From: Streptomyces sp. NRRL B-3428
Lineage (GTDB): Bacteria; Actinomycetota; Actinomycetes; Streptomycetales; Streptomycetaceae
Reading direction: 5' to 3'
Length of the DNA stretch: 64,000 bases
Assembly: GCA_000721375.1 (NCBI GenBank)
Contig: JOGW01000007.1
Span: forward strand, 62,001-126,000
Within the stretch, counting starts at the first letter, position 1, and the number at the start of each line of letters is the position of its first letter. Shown here one piece after another: positions 63,338 through 64,000 of the stretch. The notes beneath the pieces were generated by a model that saw only the letters and a list, made by a program, of their open reading frames with translations, was not told the origin of the DNA and made no database searches. A program made the translations under genes and the position numbers.

Positions 63338-64000
63338 CTAGAGACCCATGTCCTTCGCGATGATCGTCTTCATGACCTCGTTGGTGCCGCCGTAGATCCG
63401 GTTGACGCGGTTGTCGGCGTAGAGGCGGGCGATCGGGTACTCGTTCATGAAGCCGTAGCCGCCGTGCAGCTGGAGGCAGCGGTCGATCACGCGGTGGGCG
63501 ACCTCGGTGGCGAAGAGCTTCGCGGAGGCGGCCTCGGCGGGGGTCAGCTCGCCCTGGTCGAGGGCCTCGAGGGCGCGGTCGACGACGGCCTCGGCGGCGT
63601 CCACCTCGGCCTGGCAGGCGGCCAGTTCGAACTTGGTGTTCTGGAAGGACGCGACGGTCTTGCCGAAGACGGTGCGCTCCTGCACGTACTCCTTGGCGAA
63701 CTTCACCGCGGCCTTGGCCTGCGCGTACGCGCCGAACGCGATGCCCCAGCGCTCGCTCGCGAGGTTCTTGCCGAGGTAGTAGAAGCCCTTGTTCTCCTCG
63801 CCGAGGAGGTCCTCGACGGGGACCTCGACGTCGACGAACGCCAGCTCGGCGGTGTCGGAGGTCTTCAGGCCGAGCTTGTCGAGCTTGCGGCCGATCGAGT
63901 AGCCCTCGGACTTGGTGTCGACGGCGAACAGGGAGATGCCGAAGCGGCGGTCGTCCTCGCGGGGCGCCGACGTACGGGCGCAGACGATCACGCGGTCGGC
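63338..64000 (-). CDS. Acyl-CoA dehydrogenase, C-terminal part
   Basis: Only the C-terminal 220 residues are in the window; the frame runs off the right edge (ADRVIVCART precedes). The beta-domain end (GISLFAVDTKSEGYSIGRKLDKLGLKTSDTAELAFVDVEV) and the C-terminal helical domain with LQLHGGYGFMNEYPIARLYADNRVNRIYGGTNEVMKTIIAK carry family motifs. FAD-linked beta-oxidation of an acyl-CoA is expected. The downstream TesB gene suggests a fatty-acyl or branched-chain breakdown operon. Active-site Glu position is not settled from this part. Confidence 0.93.
   Translation of the reverse strand, partial: ADRVIVCARTSAPREDDRRFGISLFAVDTKSEGYSIGRKLDKLGLKTSDTAELAFVDVEVPVEDLLGEENKGFYYLGKNLASERWGIAFGAYAQAKAAVKFAKEYVQERTVFGKTVASFQNTKFELAACQAEVDAAEAVVDRALEALDQGELTPAEAASAKLFATEVAHRVIDRCLQLHGGYGFMNEYPIARLYADNRVNRIYGGTNEVMKTIIAKDMGL

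Overview
The window is chromosomal DNA from a high-GC actinomycete, almost certainly a Streptomyces. The support is very high third-position G+C, GTG starts with GGAGG-type ribosome sites, many GNAT, TetR, MarR, LacI and PucR-type genes, and a gene order (copper chaperone and ATPase, citrate synthase, RecD-like helicase, sugar cluster, GH3 enzyme) that I remember from Streptomyces cores. I see no transposase, integrase, phage gene, tRNA, rRNA or CRISPR array. The window holds about 51 protein genes, two of them cut by the window ends.

Layout. 1-2.5 kb: end of a secreted subtilase, a small membrane protein and a VWA lipoprotein. 2.6-6.2 kb: an ABC-2 permease coupled to an unusual fusion of an extracytoplasmic hydrolase with an ABC ATPase. 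6.4-9.2 kb: two exported cell-surface proteins behind a structured leader. 9.2-11.7 kb: GNAT, LysE exporter with a divergent LysR regulator, and a small membrane protein. 11.7-19.2 kb: a myo-inositol catabolism locus (iolA, iolD, iolB, an aldolase-like barrel and iolC on the minus strand, with a divergent iolE-like gene). 19.2-25.3 kb: AraC regulator, a 65-residue HTH protein, MMPL transporter with divergent TetR, and a CPA2 antiporter. 25.3-29.1 kb: PrsW-like protease and the copper pair copZ-copA behind a CsoR-type operator. 29.1-34.5 kb: a probable non-coding RNA, citrate synthase, RecD2 helicase and a DUF937 protein. 34.5-43 kb: a sugar or polyol cluster (oxidoreductase, DUF993 aldolase-like protein, isomerase) with a LacI operator and regulator, an Eis-type acetyltransferase, a MarR-GNAT fusion and a second isomerase. 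43-48.7 kb: mostly exported proteins (Tat-exported GH3, lipoprotein, PS-10 peptidase and two small proteins). 48.7-54.6 kb: a single-chain double ABC exporter and an MFS exporter with divergent TetR. 54.6-60.6 kb: ThDP enzyme, ureohydrolase, sodium symporter and PucR regulator, which fit degradation of a guanidino compound. 60.6-64 kb: phosphatase-like protein, CDF metal transporter, TesB thioesterase and a truncated acyl-CoA dehydrogenase.

Most local control seems to follow the pattern of a regulator beside its target with palindromes in the gap. Examples are three palindromes for TetR/MMPL, two for TetR/MFS, one in front of the MarR-GNAT gene, a LacI-type site before the sugar operon and a CsoR box before copZ. 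The features most worth a second look are the hydrolase-ABC fusion, a fourfold 32-bp repeat that strings three 11-codon mini-ORFs between iolB and iolD, a probable small RNA beside citrate synthase, a nested stem before the DUF937 start codon, and the ThDP-ureohydrolase cluster. All functions are read from sequence motifs and memory of families; no search was run.
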